Source: Cupriavidus pauculus (GTDB taxonomy: Bacteria > Pseudomonadota > Gammaproteobacteria > Burkholderiales > Burkholderiaceae). Taken from it: a stretch of DNA of 64,000 bases. Under the pieces are notes generated by a model. That model was given only the letters and a program-made list of their open reading frames with translations, searched no databases and was not told the origin of the DNA. The position numbers were made by a program, and so were the translations under genes. The stretch lies in contig NZ_PJRP01000007.1 in the NCBI RefSeq assembly GCF_002858765.1, positions 1 to 64,000 of the forward strand, given 5' to 3'. Numbering within the stretch: the stretch's first letter is position 1; every line of letters begins with the position of its first letter. Below, one piece after another: positions 36,456 through 44,858 of this stretch.

Positions 36456-36482
36456 AAACCCCGTCAATCTGACGGGGTTTTT
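36453..36482. terminator. Cold-shock gene terminator (bidirectional)
   Basis: CCCCGTCA (36459-36466) and TGACGGGG (36470-36477) form an 8-bp stem with a 3-base loop. An A-run lies on the left and a T-run on the right, so it works on both strands. It lies 19 bases past the stop of the minus-strand cold-shock gene. Confidence 0.85.
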
Positions 36483-36500
36483 CTTCAAGCGATCAATCGG

Positions 36501-36704
36501 TTAGATCGGCTCGATCTTCGTCGCAGCGGGACCCTTTTGGCCCTTGCCGGAAAGGTAACGTACCTTCTGGCCTTCTTGCAACGACTTGAATCCGTTGCCT
36601 TGAATCTCGGAAAAATGAGCGAACAGATCTTCCCCGCCTGCGTCAGGCGAAATAAAGCCAAACCCCTTCGAATCGTTAAACCACTTTACGGTACCGGTTT
36701 CCAT
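36501..36704 (-). CDS. cspA: Cold-shock protein (CspA family)
   Basis: 67 aa, the standard length. RNP1 (KGFGFIS) and RNP2 (DLFAHFSEI) RNA-binding motifs are intact. AAGGAGT precedes the ATG. It is an RNA chaperone that melts structure in mRNA. A good sigma70 promoter about 140 bases upstream gives a long leader, as usual for csp genes, where the leader acts in temperature control. The protein lacks any C-terminal extension. Confidence 0.97.
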   Translation of the reverse strand: METGTVKWFNDSKGFGFISPDAGGEDLFAHFSEIQGNGFKSLQEGQKVRYLSGKGQKGPAATKIEPI

Positions 36705-36841
36705 GTAAGGACTCCTTAAAAATTCTCGCTGACGAAAAATGCCGGCAAGGCATGACGATCAAGGAAGATACATGGAGAGAAAGTGGCCCAGAAGGGGTAC
36801 ACCTGACGCTGTGAGGCTAGCTTGAAGATCCTGCGAGGTTT

Positions 36842-36870
36842 GTTATACAGGCACAGTGAGGTAAGGTCAA
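36842..36870 (-). promoter_or_regulatory. Sigma70 promoter of the cold-shock gene
   Basis: Read on the minus strand: TTGACC (36865-36870), 17 bases, then TATAAC (36842-36847). The predicted transcript start is near 36835, leaving a leader of about 130 bases before the ATG. Confidence 0.7.
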
Positions 36871-37427
36871 TCAAAACGCTTCGGCACATGCCACGCCCAT
36901 TGGACCCGCTCCGTCAGGTGACGACGTCGCGCTATCAGCAATACGGGGAGGGCCGCGGCAGCGCACATGCATCACGCAAAAACGACTGAGGCGTTGCCGC
37001 CGGAACTACGCCGTTGAGACATGCGACAAGCGAGATGGCTGACCAAGTACAGGGCTCGTCGGCACGGAATACGTAAAGGTGGTACTATGCTTGACCGTCG
37101 ATAATCTCGACGGGTCCGCCGACAGTACGACATCAACACTAGAAGAGCGTCATCGGCCACCCGATGTACATCGGGCTTTTTGGGCAATTGCTGCCCATAA
37201 CCAGATCCGACCAGCGGCACGTCCGCTCCGCAAGCCAGCGTCTGTACAGTACGCGCTGAGATGCGCAAGTACGGTCAACGATGCGTCTGCCACCGCCTGC
37301 CTTGGCATAAGGCGTCGACGCGATCCACGCCTCCTCAGCACCACCACCATTAGGTTTGGTGGTCGCGTCGACTCGCGCCGGGCTTGTCATTGCCTGCCCG
37401 CAGCATCGACACAAAACAGAGAACCAT
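36871..37427. other. Intergenic region, no gene supported
   Basis: Beyond the csp promoter there is no credible coding frame until 37428. Several overlapping frames on the minus strand between 36972 and 37414 have cysteine/arginine-rich translations and no ribosome site. A direct CGATGTACATCG palindrome occurs near 37161. Confidence 0.4.
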
Positions 37428-37691
37428 TTGAATCACGATTTCACCCCTTTCACCGTTTCCGTCTACCCGATCCAACAAGAGCCAGGTCTGTGGTTCGCGA
37501 GCTACATGATCTCCGAGTATCGAGACGGCTTCGAACGCGTCGTTGCCAACGTTTCGCTGCGCCACCTCACCTACGCCTCTGAAACCAAGGCCAAGCAAGC
37601 TGCCCGACACGCTGGCGACAGCGCTGTCGCGCACATGCGGCCACACTCACGTGGACGGCGCTTCGCGCACGCCTCCGCACTAGGCGCGTAA
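37428..37691 (+). CDS. Small orphan protein (87 aa), beta-strand plus helix family
   Basis: TTG start at 37428, chosen because the protein match with the relic at 14001 begins there and AGAGAA lies 7 bases upstream. The product begins with strands [11 protein letters not shown] and [14 protein letters not shown], and ends in an alanine-rich helix ([20 protein letters not shown]). I do not recognise the family by name. It resembles the products of 38030, 38346, 48682 and 63555 in this layout. It lies 29 bases upstream of infA and may share its transcript. Confidence 0.6.
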   Translation: MNHDFTPFTVSVYPIQQEPGLWFASYMISEYRDGFERVVANVSLRHLTYASETKAKQAARHAGDSAVAHMRPHSRGRRFAHASALGA

Positions 37692-37720
37692 CAACGCGCT
37701 CTCACACTACTGGAGCAAAC

Positions 37721-37942
37721 GTGGCAAAAGAAGAACTGGTGGAATTTGGTGGCAAGGTCTCGGAGGTACTTCCGGACAACCGCTTTCGTGTCATCCTTGA
37801 GAACGGCTTCGAGGTGTGGGCCTATTCTTCGGGCCGCCTGAAGAAGAACCGCATACGTGTTCTCGCCGGAGATCGCGTCACGCTCGAGATGTCGCCCTAC
37901 GATCTGACGAAAGGGCGAATCAACTATCGCCACAAAAACTGA
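37721..37942 (+). CDS. infA: Translation initiation factor IF-1 (paralogue)
   Basis: 73 aa, one S1/OB fold. It matches IF-1 throughout: [50 protein letters not shown] and [13 protein letters not shown]. The classical ribosomal-operon copy usually reads GHISGKMR; here that part is [10 protein letters not shown], and the gene lies outside any ribosomal protein operon, so this is the second-type copy common in beta-proteobacteria. IF-1 occupies the ribosomal A site during initiation. GGAG lies about 7 bases upstream of the ATG. The surroundings (cold-shock gene and small orphans) hint at stress-linked expression. Confidence 0.96.
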   Translation: MAKEELVEFGGKVSEVLPDNRFRVILENGFEVWAYSSGRLKKNRIRVLAGDRVTLEMSPYDLTKGRINYRHKN

Positions 37943-38029
37943 TTGCGATCGGGATACGCTCGACAACGAAGCATAAGAAGGACCAGTGCGCGCTCCGTCC
38001 CAAGCAGAGCGCGCATGCCGGACGCGGCA

Positions 38030-38302
38030 TCATCTCAATGCATGCACAACGTCAATGGCGAATTTTCCATAGTGAAGTGCGGCTTGTTGCGCTGCCTCTT
38101 GCGTGAAATAGTCATCGTCATCCGCCAGACAATCGCCATACATCCGATCGTCCGCCTTCAAGCTAAAGCGGATCGCCATCATGTACCGCCATTTCGGGCC
38201 TGGCGCAATATGGACATTGATCGCTCTCGGCACTTCAAATACTGCGGTGTGGACGAACATTCCACGGTATGCCGCGCACGCCCGAATCAGCCTCGGCTTC
38301 AT
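38030..38302 (-). CDS. Small orphan protein (90 aa), beta-strand plus helix family
   Basis: AAGGAG stands 7 bases before the ATG at 38302. The product starts MKPRLIRACAAYRGMFVH; strands HTAVFEVPRAINVHI and KWRYMMAIRFSLKA are followed by an acidic loop (LADDDDYF) and a helix TQEAAQQAALHYGKFAIDVV. The same order of hydrophobic strands and final A-x3-A-x3-G-x3-I helix appears in neighbours 37428 and 38346. The function is unknown. It is followed in the same orientation from the gene at 38346. Confidence 0.6.
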   Translation of the reverse strand: MKPRLIRACAAYRGMFVHTAVFEVPRAINVHIAPGPKWRYMMAIRFSLKADDRMYGDCLADDDDYFTQEAAQQAALHYGKFAIDVVHALR

Positions 38303-38345
38303 GTCCGCTCCTTCGCGCGACCGGGTTCTCTTGGGCAAGATCGCC

Positions 38346-38630
38346 TCAAAGGCCCTTGAGCGATGTACCGCTGATTAGGCCTGCAATGATGTCTGCCCCA
38401 TGCTGGACGGCAGCACGCTTAGCCGCCCCCAGGTCTTCCCACTGAGCGTCCGGCACCTGAAAGACGCGCCCGCTCTCTGCTGACGGTGCAACACCCTCCC
38501 GGCAAATCACGACGGAGGCGCTGTAGCTCCGATCCGGCCGCCGTTCATGCCATTCGCGCGGTGGATCATATTTGTAAACCAGCGGGTAGAGGTCGAAGCC
38601 CTCACTGTTTGCTGCAGGAATATTGTCCAT
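38346..38630 (-). CDS. Small orphan protein (94 aa), beta-strand plus helix family
   Basis: GGAGCG lies just before the ATG at 38630. The product begins MDNIPAANSEGFDLYPLVYK, then SYSASVVICREG, GRVFQVPDAQWEDL and a C-terminal helix GAAKRAAVQHGADIIAGL. It fits the pattern of strand, strand, short F-containing strand and alanine-rich helix shared by the small proteins in this window. It is 43 bases upstream of the gene at 38030-38302 on the same strand, so the two may be one transcript. No function is known to me. Confidence 0.6.
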   Translation of the reverse strand: MDNIPAANSEGFDLYPLVYKYDPPREWHERRPDRSYSASVVICREGVAPSAESGRVFQVPDAQWEDLGAAKRAAVQHGADIIAGLISGTSLKGL

Positions 38631-39379
38631 GCCACGCTCCCAATGGGTAAGCTACCCACTCTACTCCGAATACTCTGCCTGACTGTTCTTTATTTGCTTG
38701 CCGCCCGCGTCTTGGGGACCGGCTCTGTAGGGCATACACCGACATCGCACGAAATCAGCGCACGCTCCAGACACAGAGCGGATGAGGCTAGCTGCGGATC
38801 CAGGCAACTATTTGACGTGCTATACCGCCTCTCGCGGGCACTTGACCAACGTTGGGACCGCTGGCGAGCAGGACGTCGCTTTGCAGGCCGGATCGTAGAC
38901 CAGTGAGCGAAGCGTTTTTGCCGTCGTCGACCGTCACCGTCGCCTCCACACCCTCGCACCCCTGATCGATGGATGCGTCAAAGCATATGTGCGAGACGAC
39001 GAATTTGATCAACGGGACGAACGCCGGATCAGACGTCAGTCAACAGAATGCGCGCCACGATTCGGGCGCGTCGGCGTGCAGTTTGGCTGCGGCCATCACA
39101 GCCGAGCCGTAAGTGAACTGACCCCAATCCTCCCCTTCCTCGGCACCGACAGCGCCACCGCCCTCGCCGCGCCGTACGACGAAGGCGACCGCGAGTAAGA
39201 CTCGAACAAGATCGGGCGGATGCTAGATTCTGTTGCCGCTCGGGCGTACCCAGCCCACTGCGACGGGCATCGGCGCAACGGATCCACTCCACGATGGAAC
39301 CTAATGACGTTTTGGCGTCGGCGGGCAAAGTAGCGCTGCCACGCTTGCGATGTTTCCATTGTTCGACTATTATAGAAAT
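38631..39379. other. Sparse region before the arsenic operon
   Basis: No well-supported gene. A TTG-started minus-strand frame at 38788-39012 (74 codons, with VEATVTVDDGKN and GGIARQIVAWIRS) has protein-like composition but no ribosome site, so it remains only a possibility. The arsR promoter sits at the right end. Confidence 0.4.
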
Positions 39380-39387
39380 ATGGAAAC
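39345..39387 (+). promoter_or_regulatory. arsR promoter with overlapping operator-like inverted repeat
   Basis: TTGCGA (39345-39350), a 17-base spacer and TATTAT (39368-39373) form a sigma70-type promoter with an expected start at about 39380, the A of the arsR ATG. A perfect 8-bp inverted repeat, GTTTCCAT (39352-39359) and ATGGAAAC (39380-39387), brackets the -10 element. It is placed where ArsR binding would block polymerase. The transcript would be leaderless. Confidence 0.55.
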
Positions 39388-39709
39388 TGACAACGCCCTC
39401 GAAGCACTTGCCGCGCTCGCCCACGCCATTCGACTGGCCGTGTTCCGACTGCTGGTACAAGCCGGGCCCGAAGGACTGCCTGCTGGCCGTATTGCCGAAC
39501 TGATGGAAATGCCGGCATCGTCGCTGTCTTTCCACCTTAAGGAATTGCACCGCGCAGGGCTGCTGGGAAGCCGCCAGGAGGGCCGCTCGATCATCTACAT
39601 GGCTCGCTTCGAGACCATGAACGCCCTGCTGGGCTATCTCACCGAGAATTGTTGCGGCGGTGTCCCGTGCTCGCCGGTGTCGTCCTGTTCCGTCTCCTCG
39701 GAGTCCTGA
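39380..39709 (+). CDS. arsR: ArsR/SmtB-family arsenic-responsive repressor
   Basis: 109 aa from ATG 39380; an ATG at 39350 would lie inside the promoter. The winged helix is clear: LAHAIRLAVFRLLVQAGPEG, MPASSLSFHLKELHRAGLLG, RQEGRSIIYMAR. The classical ELCVCDL metal site is absent. Cysteines sit instead at the C-terminus (ENCCGGVPC and SSC), the alternative As(III) site of some ArsR proteins. It should repress the operon until arsenite or a trivalent organoarsenical binds. Only 2 bases separate it from arsI. Confidence 0.92.
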   Translation: METDNALEALAALAHAIRLAVFRLLVQAGPEGLPAGRIAELMEMPASSLSFHLKELHRAGLLGSRQEGRSIIYMARFETMNALLGYLTENCCGGVPCSPVSSCSVSSES

Positions 39710-39711
39710 TC

Positions 39712-40200
39712 ATGAAACGCTTCCACGTCCACGTCAGCGTGGCCGATCTGTCGGCCAGCATCCGTTACTATTCCGCGCTCTTCGACGCCGAACCGACCGT
39801 CCTCAGGGAGGATTATGCAAAGTGGGCACTGGACGATCCGCGCGTGAACTTCGCCATCTCCAATCGCACACAGAAGCCGGGTGTGGACCATCTGGGCATC
39901 CAAGTGGAGACGGACGCGGAGCTCGTCGAAATGCAAACACGGCTGGCCAGCGCCGATCTGCCCATGCAGTCCCAGTCCGAGACGAACTGCTGCTACGCGA
40001 CTTCGAATAAGCATTGGTCGGTGGACCCGACCGGTATCGCATGGGAATCGTTCCACACGCTCGGTGGCGCACCGACCTACGGCGAATCGCGCGACCGTAG
40101 CGCCGAGGCCTCCGCGTGCTGCGTACCAGTCCAACTGAACGCCACGCCAAAGCAAGCCACTCACGCCGCCTGCTGCACACCAAAATCTGGCTGCTGCTGA
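39712..40200 (+). CDS. arsI: ArsI/CadI-family C-As lyase-type metalloenzyme
   Basis: 162 aa from ATG 39712. A vicinal-oxygen-chelate (glyoxalase) fold: RFHVHVSVADLSASIRYYSA gives the first His, GVDHLGIQVET the second (H60), and AWESFHTL the Glu (E112) for Fe(II). The vicinal pair C93-C94 (ETNCCYATSNKHW) matches the trivalent-arsenic site of ArsI. The C-terminus has further cysteine pairs (ACCVP, ACCTPKSGCC). ArsI cleaves the C-As bond of trivalent methyl- or aryl-arsenicals. CadI-type cadmium proteins look alike, but the ars context favours ArsI. Confidence 0.88.
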   Translation: MKRFHVHVSVADLSASIRYYSALFDAEPTVLREDYAKWALDDPRVNFAISNRTQKPGVDHLGIQVETDAELVEMQTRLASADLPMQSQSETNCCYATSNKHWSVDPTGIAWESFHTLGGAPTYGESRDRSAEASACCVPVQLNATPKQATHAACCTPKSGCC

Positions 40201-40266
40201 GCCTTCGCTAGTCAGCCTCCCATACTGCCTCGGGCGAGGCGAATTTCGCTCGCCCCAACGACCGCC

Positions 40267-40779
40267 ATGTCCGACAAGACTTTCAACATACTGGTGCTTT
40301 GTACCGGTAACTCTGCCCGCAGCGTGATGGCCGAAGCGCTGTTCAATGTGTTAGGCAAGGGACGCTTTCACGCCTACAGTGCCGGCAGTCAACCCTCGGG
40401 CACGGTCAATCCCTTTGCCATCGAGCGCTGCCAGTCGATTGGCTACGACACGTCCGGCCTGCGCAGTAAGAGCTGGGACGAGTTCGCCCTGCCCGGTGCG
40501 CCCAGGATGGACTTCGTCATCACCGTCTGCGACCAAGCCGCGGGCGAAGTCTGCCCGATATGGCCGGGTACGCCCATCACGGCACATTGGGGCTTCATGG
40601 ATCCGGCGGCCGTTCAGGGTTCTGACGATGAGAAACGCAAGGTGTTCGACCAGGTCTTCCGTCAAATCCTGAATCGCGTCAGCCAATTCGTGAACCTGCC
40701 TCTGCACATCCTGGACCATAACGCTATCCAAAAGGAGATGCGGGCAATCGGCGAGCAGCCGGTGGAGTCCGGGCAATGA
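40267..40779 (+). CDS. arsC: Arsenate reductase, thioredoxin/LMW-phosphatase type
   Basis: 170 aa. The P-loop LCTGNSARSVMAEAL gives the nucleophilic Cys12, and the pair in VITVCDQAAGEVCPIWPG provides the cysteines of the relay. It reduces arsenate to arsenite in the cytoplasm. The C-terminal helix extends a little beyond the usual 140 residues. The stop overlaps the acr3 start by 4 nt. A second, unrelated arsenate reductase follows acr3. Confidence 0.94.
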   Translation: MSDKTFNILVLCTGNSARSVMAEALFNVLGKGRFHAYSAGSQPSGTVNPFAIERCQSIGYDTSGLRSKSWDEFALPGAPRMDFVITVCDQAAGEVCPIWPGTPITAHWGFMDPAAVQGSDDEKRKVFDQVFRQILNRVSQFVNLPLHILDHNAIQKEMRAIGEQPVESGQ

Positions 40780-41840
40780 GCACGGCGCAGCAGTCCGCCG
40801 GTGCCGCCCAACCCAGCGCCATTGGCTTCTTCGAGCGATATCTGACGGTCTGGGTCGCGCTCTGCATCGTCGCAGGCATCCTGCTCGGCCAACGGCTGCC
40901 GGCGGCCTTTCAAGCCATCGGTGCCATGGAGCTGGCACAGGTGAACCTGCCGGTGGGCGTACTGATCTGGATCATGATCATTCCGATGCTGATCAAGATC
41001 GATTTCGCTGCCATGGGCCAAGTCGCGGGACACTGGCGCGGCATTGGGGTCACACTCTTCGTGAACTGGTTGGTCAAACCATTCTCCATGGCCCTGCTGG
41101 GCTGGATTTTCGTGCGCCATCTTTTTTCTGGCTGGCTGCCGACCGATCAACTCGACAGCTACATTGCTGGTCTGATCCTGCTGGCAGCGGCCCCCTGCAC
41201 GGCGATGGTGTTCGTCTGGTCGCAGCTCTGCAAGGGCGATCCGTACTTCACGCTCTCTCAGGTCGCGCTTAACGACGCCATCATGGTCGTCGCCTTCGCG
41301 CCAGTCGTAGCACTGCTGCTGGGTCTGTCGTCCATCACCGTGCCGTGGGACACGCTCATCACGTCGGTCGGGCTCTACATTGTTGTGCCGGTACTGATCG
41401 CACAGATCATCCGCAAGGCATTGCTGGCGCGGGGCGAGGCCATCTACAAGCGAGTAGTCGGCGCACTGGGTCCCTACTCGATCACCGCACTGCTTGCGAC
41501 GCTGGTGTTGCTGTTCGGCTTCCAGGGCAATGCCATCGTCGAACAGCCGCTGATCATCCTGCTACTGGCCGTGCCAATCCTGATCCAGGTTTTCCTGAAC
41601 TCCGGCCTAGCTTACCTGCTCAATCGCAAGCTCGGCGTGGCCCACTGCGTGGCGGGCCCTTCGGCGCTGATCGGTGCAAGCAACTTCTTCGAATTGGCCG
41701 TTGCCACCGCCATCAGCCTGTTTGGTTTCCAGTCTGGTGCGGCGCTCGCCACCGTCGTCGGCGTGCTGATCGAGGTACCCGTGATGCTGTTTGTCGTCGG
41801 CGTCGTCAACCGCTCACAACACTGGTACGAATCGCACTGA
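40776..41840 (+). CDS. acr3: Arsenite efflux permease, ACR3 family
   Basis: 354 aa with ten hydrophobic spans. The ACR3 hallmark AAPCTAMVFVWSQLCKGDP in helix 4 contains the conserved cysteine needed for arsenite transport, and GASNFFELAVATAISLFG in helix 9 has the conserved Glu. It extrudes arsenite using the proton gradient. It is coupled to the arsC upstream by an ATGA overlap and followed by the second arsC after 9 bases. Confidence 0.95.
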   Translation: MSTAQQSAGAAQPSAIGFFERYLTVWVALCIVAGILLGQRLPAAFQAIGAMELAQVNLPVGVLIWIMIIPMLIKIDFAAMGQVAGHWRGIGVTLFVNWLVKPFSMALLGWIFVRHLFSGWLPTDQLDSYIAGLILLAAAPCTAMVFVWSQLCKGDPYFTLSQVALNDAIMVVAFAPVVALLLGLSSITVPWDTLITSVGLYIVVPVLIAQIIRKALLARGEAIYKRVVGALGPYSITALLATLVLLFGFQGNAIVEQPLIILLLAVPILIQVFLNSGLAYLLNRKLGVAHCVAGPSALIGASNFFELAVATAISLFGFQSGAALATVVGVLIEVPVMLFVVGVVNRSQHWYESH

Positions 41841-41849
41841 GGCATCCCC

Positions 41850-42272
41850 ATGACCGTCACCATCTATCACAACCCCGCCTGTGGCACCTCGCGCAACACG
41901 CTGGCCATGATCCGTAACGCGGGCATCGAGCCAACCGTCATCGAGTACCTCAGCACGCCGCCGGATCGGCAGACCTTGCGAACGATGATCGGCGCTGCCG
42001 GGCTCACCGTGCGCGAAGCCATCCGCGAAAAGGGCACGCCCTACGCCGATCTTGACCTCGGCGAGCCGGCGCTGACCGATGACCAGTTGATTGACGCGAT
42101 GCTGACGCATCCAATCCTCATCAACCGTCCCTTCGTCGTCACGGAACTTGGCGTGCGGTTGTGCAGGCCGTCGGAGCTAGTACTGGACATTCTGGCGGCA
42201 CCGCAGCAAGGCGCTTTCACTAAGGAGGATGGCGAGCCTGTGATCGACGGGCAAGGTCGGAGGATCCGATGA
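41850..42272 (+). CDS. arsC: Arsenate reductase, glutaredoxin type
   Basis: 140 aa, the standard length. The active-site loop [11 protein letters not shown] carries the catalytic Cys11. The basic residues of the arsenate site are visible in [28 protein letters not shown]. It uses glutathione and glutaredoxin, in contrast to the thioredoxin-type enzyme two genes upstream, so the operon reduces arsenate by two routes. The stop overlaps arsH by 4 nt. Confidence 0.95.
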   Translation: MTVTIYHNPACGTSRNTLAMIRNAGIEPTVIEYLSTPPDRQTLRTMIGAAGLTVREAIREKGTPYADLDLGEPALTDDQLIDAMLTHPILINRPFVVTELGVRLCRPSELVLDILAAPQQGAFTKEDGEPVIDGQGRRIR

Positions 42273-43033
42273 CTGCGGAACTGCCCAATATTGTCCCTGC
42301 GGTGCTCGATACGCCGGACCTCCGCAAGCTGGAGCCTGCAAGCGTCAGCACCCACCCGCCACGCATCTTGCTCCTCTACGGCTCGCTGCGCGAGACGTCC
42401 TATAGCCGCCTGCTGGTTCAGGAAGCCGAACGGATCCTGCAGCGCTTCGGGGCGGAGACGCGTATCTTCGACCCGCGCGATCTGCCCATGACGGACAGCG
42501 TCCCCGCCGACCACCCTAAGGTGGTGGAACTGCGCAAGCTTTCCGAGTGGTCGGAAGGCCAAGTCTGGTGCAGCCCCGAGCGTCACGGGACGCTAACCGC
42601 CGTCTTCAAGAATCAGATCGACTGGCTGCCACTGGAGATCGGCGGGATTCGCCCGACACAAGGACGGACGCTGGCCGTGATGCAGGTCAGCGGTGGCTCA
42701 CAATCGTTCAACGCCGTCAACGCTCTGCGCGTGCTGGGGCGGTGGATGCGCATGGTGACGATTCCGAACCAGTCGTCCGTCGCCAAGGCGTACCAGGAGT
42801 TCGACGCCAACGGCCGGATGAAGCCATCGTCTTACTACGACCGCGTCGTCGACGTCATGGAGGAGTTGTACAAGTTCACGCTGCTGGTTCGCGACCGCAG
42901 CGACTACCTGACGGATCGCTACAGCGAGCGTAAGGAAGCGGCGCCTGCCGCGGCGACCATGCTGTCAGCGACGGCCATGAATCATGAGCAGGACGCCCAG
43001 ATCAGTGATACCGATACCGGCGAAGTCGAATAG
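42269..43033 (+). CDS. arsH: ArsH NADPH:FMN oxidoreductase
   Basis: 254 aa. The flavodoxin-like fold is recognised by [16 protein letters not shown] (FMN phosphate loop), the [12 protein letters not shown] segment, and [16 protein letters not shown], which is distinctive of ArsH. ArsH oxidises trivalent organoarsenicals and reduces flavin or quinones. With ArsI it gives protection from methylated or aromatic arsenicals. The last 25 residues are variable. Confidence 0.94.
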   Translation: MTAELPNIVPAVLDTPDLRKLEPASVSTHPPRILLLYGSLRETSYSRLLVQEAERILQRFGAETRIFDPRDLPMTDSVPADHPKVVELRKLSEWSEGQVWCSPERHGTLTAVFKNQIDWLPLEIGGIRPTQGRTLAVMQVSGGSQSFNAVNALRVLGRWMRMVTIPNQSSVAKAYQEFDANGRMKPSSYYDRVVDVMEELYKFTLLVRDRSDYLTDRYSERKEAAPAAATMLSATAMNHEQDAQISDTDTGEVE

Positions 43034-43051
43034 CAAACGAACGAGACGGCC

Positions 43052-44245
43052 ATGGAGCCAAGCAGTAGCGTGATCGCCAGGCTGGGCATTGCTCAGACGC
43101 TGGCCTGGGGTTCGACGTACTACCTGCCGGCCATGCTGGCAACGCCGATGGCCAAGGATCTCGGCGTTTCGACGCCCACTGTCTTTGCCGCGTTTAGCGT
43201 CGCCCTGGTAGTGTCGGCATTACTTGGACCCCTCGCCGGTCGGATGATCGATCGTACGGGCGGGCGATCGGTACTCGTGGCAACCAGTCTGTTGTTCGCC
43301 ATCGGGCTGGCCGGATTGGGCGTGGCGCAGGGCGCCGCTGGTCTCTTTTTAGCCTGGGTAATCCTGGGGATCGGCATGGGTGCGGGTCTCTACGAAGCGG
43401 CATTCGCCACGCTGGTCGCCTTGTACGGCAACCGCTCGCGTGGCGCCATCACAGGCATCACGCTGATCGCCGGCTTCGCCAGCACAGTCGGCTGGCCGCT
43501 CTCTACATTCATGGAAGCGCACATTGGGTGGCGTGGCGCCTGCCTGTCCTGGGCTGCGCTGCATCTCACCCTGGGGCTGATCCTGAACCTGAGCATACCG
43601 CGCGTTGCCGCACCGGCAACGGTTCCCAGTAAAGTCGCTTTGCCGATCGGCGGCGACAAGACACATCCAGTTGCCGGTCGCTCGCAACAGTTGGCCTCCT
43701 ACGCCCTGGCCTTCGTTTTCGCGGCGACGTGGTTCATTAGTACGGCGATGGCGGCACATCTGCCCCGGTTGCTGCAGGCGGGCGGCGCCTCTCTCGCTAC
43801 GGCGGTGATGGTCGGCGCGCTGATCGGACCGGCCCAAGTCGGCGCACGAATTCTTGAGTTTGGCCTGCTGCGCAAGGTACATCCCTTGCTCTCCGCTCGG
43901 ATCGCGGCCGCGCTTCACCCCCTTGGCGCACTGGCATTTGGCCTGATTGGCGCACCTGCTGCCGCCGTCTTCGGTGTGCTGCACGGCGCCGGCAACGGCA
44001 TCCTCACGATTGCCAAAGGCACACTGCCCCTGGTCATTTTCGGGCCGGCCGGATACGGCCGTCGTCAGGGCGTCTTGATGGTCCCGGCACGCGTGGCGCA
44101 GGCCATGGCCCCATGGCTCTTCGGGATACTGCTCGACTCTCTTGGTGCAAAGGCGCTCTGGATATCGTCGGCGCTTGGTATTGCATCGATCTTCACGCTG
44201 CTTCTCCTGCGCACCGACCAGCGCATGGTATCCGCGCCTGCGTAG
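43052..44245 (+). CDS. MFS transporter of the arsenic operon
   Basis: 397 aa with twelve hydrophobic spans. The N-terminal half has GIAQTLAWGSTYYLPAMLA, GPLAGRMIDRTGGRSVLVA and LGIGMGAGLYEAAFATLVAL. It starts 19 bases after arsH and is the last gene of the operon. Such MFS proteins in ars operons are thought to export arsenic species other than inorganic arsenite (ArsK-like or similar), but the subgroup cannot be fixed here. Confidence 0.85.
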   Translation: MEPSSSVIARLGIAQTLAWGSTYYLPAMLATPMAKDLGVSTPTVFAAFSVALVVSALLGPLAGRMIDRTGGRSVLVATSLLFAIGLAGLGVAQGAAGLFLAWVILGIGMGAGLYEAAFATLVALYGNRSRGAITGITLIAGFASTVGWPLSTFMEAHIGWRGACLSWAALHLTLGLILNLSIPRVAAPATVPSKVALPIGGDKTHPVAGRSQQLASYALAFVFAATWFISTAMAAHLPRLLQAGGASLATAVMVGALIGPAQVGARILEFGLLRKVHPLLSARIAAALHPLGALAFGLIGAPAAAVFGVLHGAGNGILTIAKGTLPLVIFGPAGYGRRQGVLMVPARVAQAMAPWLFGILLDSLGAKALWISSALGIASIFTLLLLRTDQRMVSAPA

Positions 44246-44359
44246 ACTGCCCGCACTCGCATCCAAACGATCGTCAGCGGTCGCGCATTGTCCACGAGCC
44301 TGATTGACCGCCCAAGATGACCCAGGAACAGCCGTGCACCAAGGGGGCATTGATCCCAC

Positions 44360-44572
44360 CTATCGGGTAGCGCTATCTTCGGAGCTTTCACTGCCTCCCT
44401 GTGTGAGCTCATCTGCAACGCCCATCATCGGGTACAGAAACGGCGAGGTTTCCGGCTCTATGGGCGCGGACAGGCTCCCCCCGGTGCTGTGCTTGATTAA
44501 GGCGAGCAACTCCGGGCGCAACCCATCACCGCGTAGGTTCACAAGTGCGTGTAGTGCGAGTAATGGCAGCAT
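44360..44572 (-). CDS. Small hypothetical protein (70 aa)
   Basis: AAGGAG stands 9 bases before the ATG at 44572, strong support for translation. The product starts MLPLLALHALVNLRGDGL, a hydrophobic start that could be a short membrane helix, then KHSTGGSLSAPIEPETSPF and an acidic/serine-rich tail. I do not recognise it. It is convergent with the arsenic operon end. Confidence 0.55.
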   Translation of the reverse strand: MLPLLALHALVNLRGDGLRPELLALIKHSTGGSLSAPIEPETSPFLYPMMGVADELTQGGSESSEDSATR

Positions 44573-44654
44573 GATCAAGCTCCTTGCGAAACAGAGATCC
44601 ATACCAAGCAACTTTGATATGGCGCGACTTCAACCCCTCCAAATCCTCCAACTC

Positions 44655-44858
44655 CTAGGGTAAGAAGAAATGCCCAACGTTGCTCGCGGCATCTGGACAT
44701 ATGTTTCGGGCCTTCGCGCGAGCTTGTCGGGCCGCCGACGTCGGGTAGGTCTCCAAAACTAATTCTTGCCATGCGCCGTCATTGGGCGGAGTGCCTGTGA
44801 GGCCAAGGTCCAATGTTGATCGAGCGCAAGCCGGTGTAGTCTGATATTGGCACCTCAT
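44655..44858 (-). CDS. Small hypothetical protein (67 aa)
   Basis: Frame from ATG 44858 (MRCQYQTTPACARS). The C-terminal half (AWQELVLETYPTSAARQARA, then NICPDAASNVGHFFLP) looks like a conserved protein end. No Shine-Dalgarno is seen, and the frame is open upstream to a TTG at 45002. The candidate RNA hairpins at 44856-44943 lie on the other strand over its start region. Support is modest. Confidence 0.35.
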   Translation of the reverse strand: MRCQYQTTPACARSTLDLGLTGTPPNDGAWQELVLETYPTSAARQARAKARNICPDAASNVGHFFLP

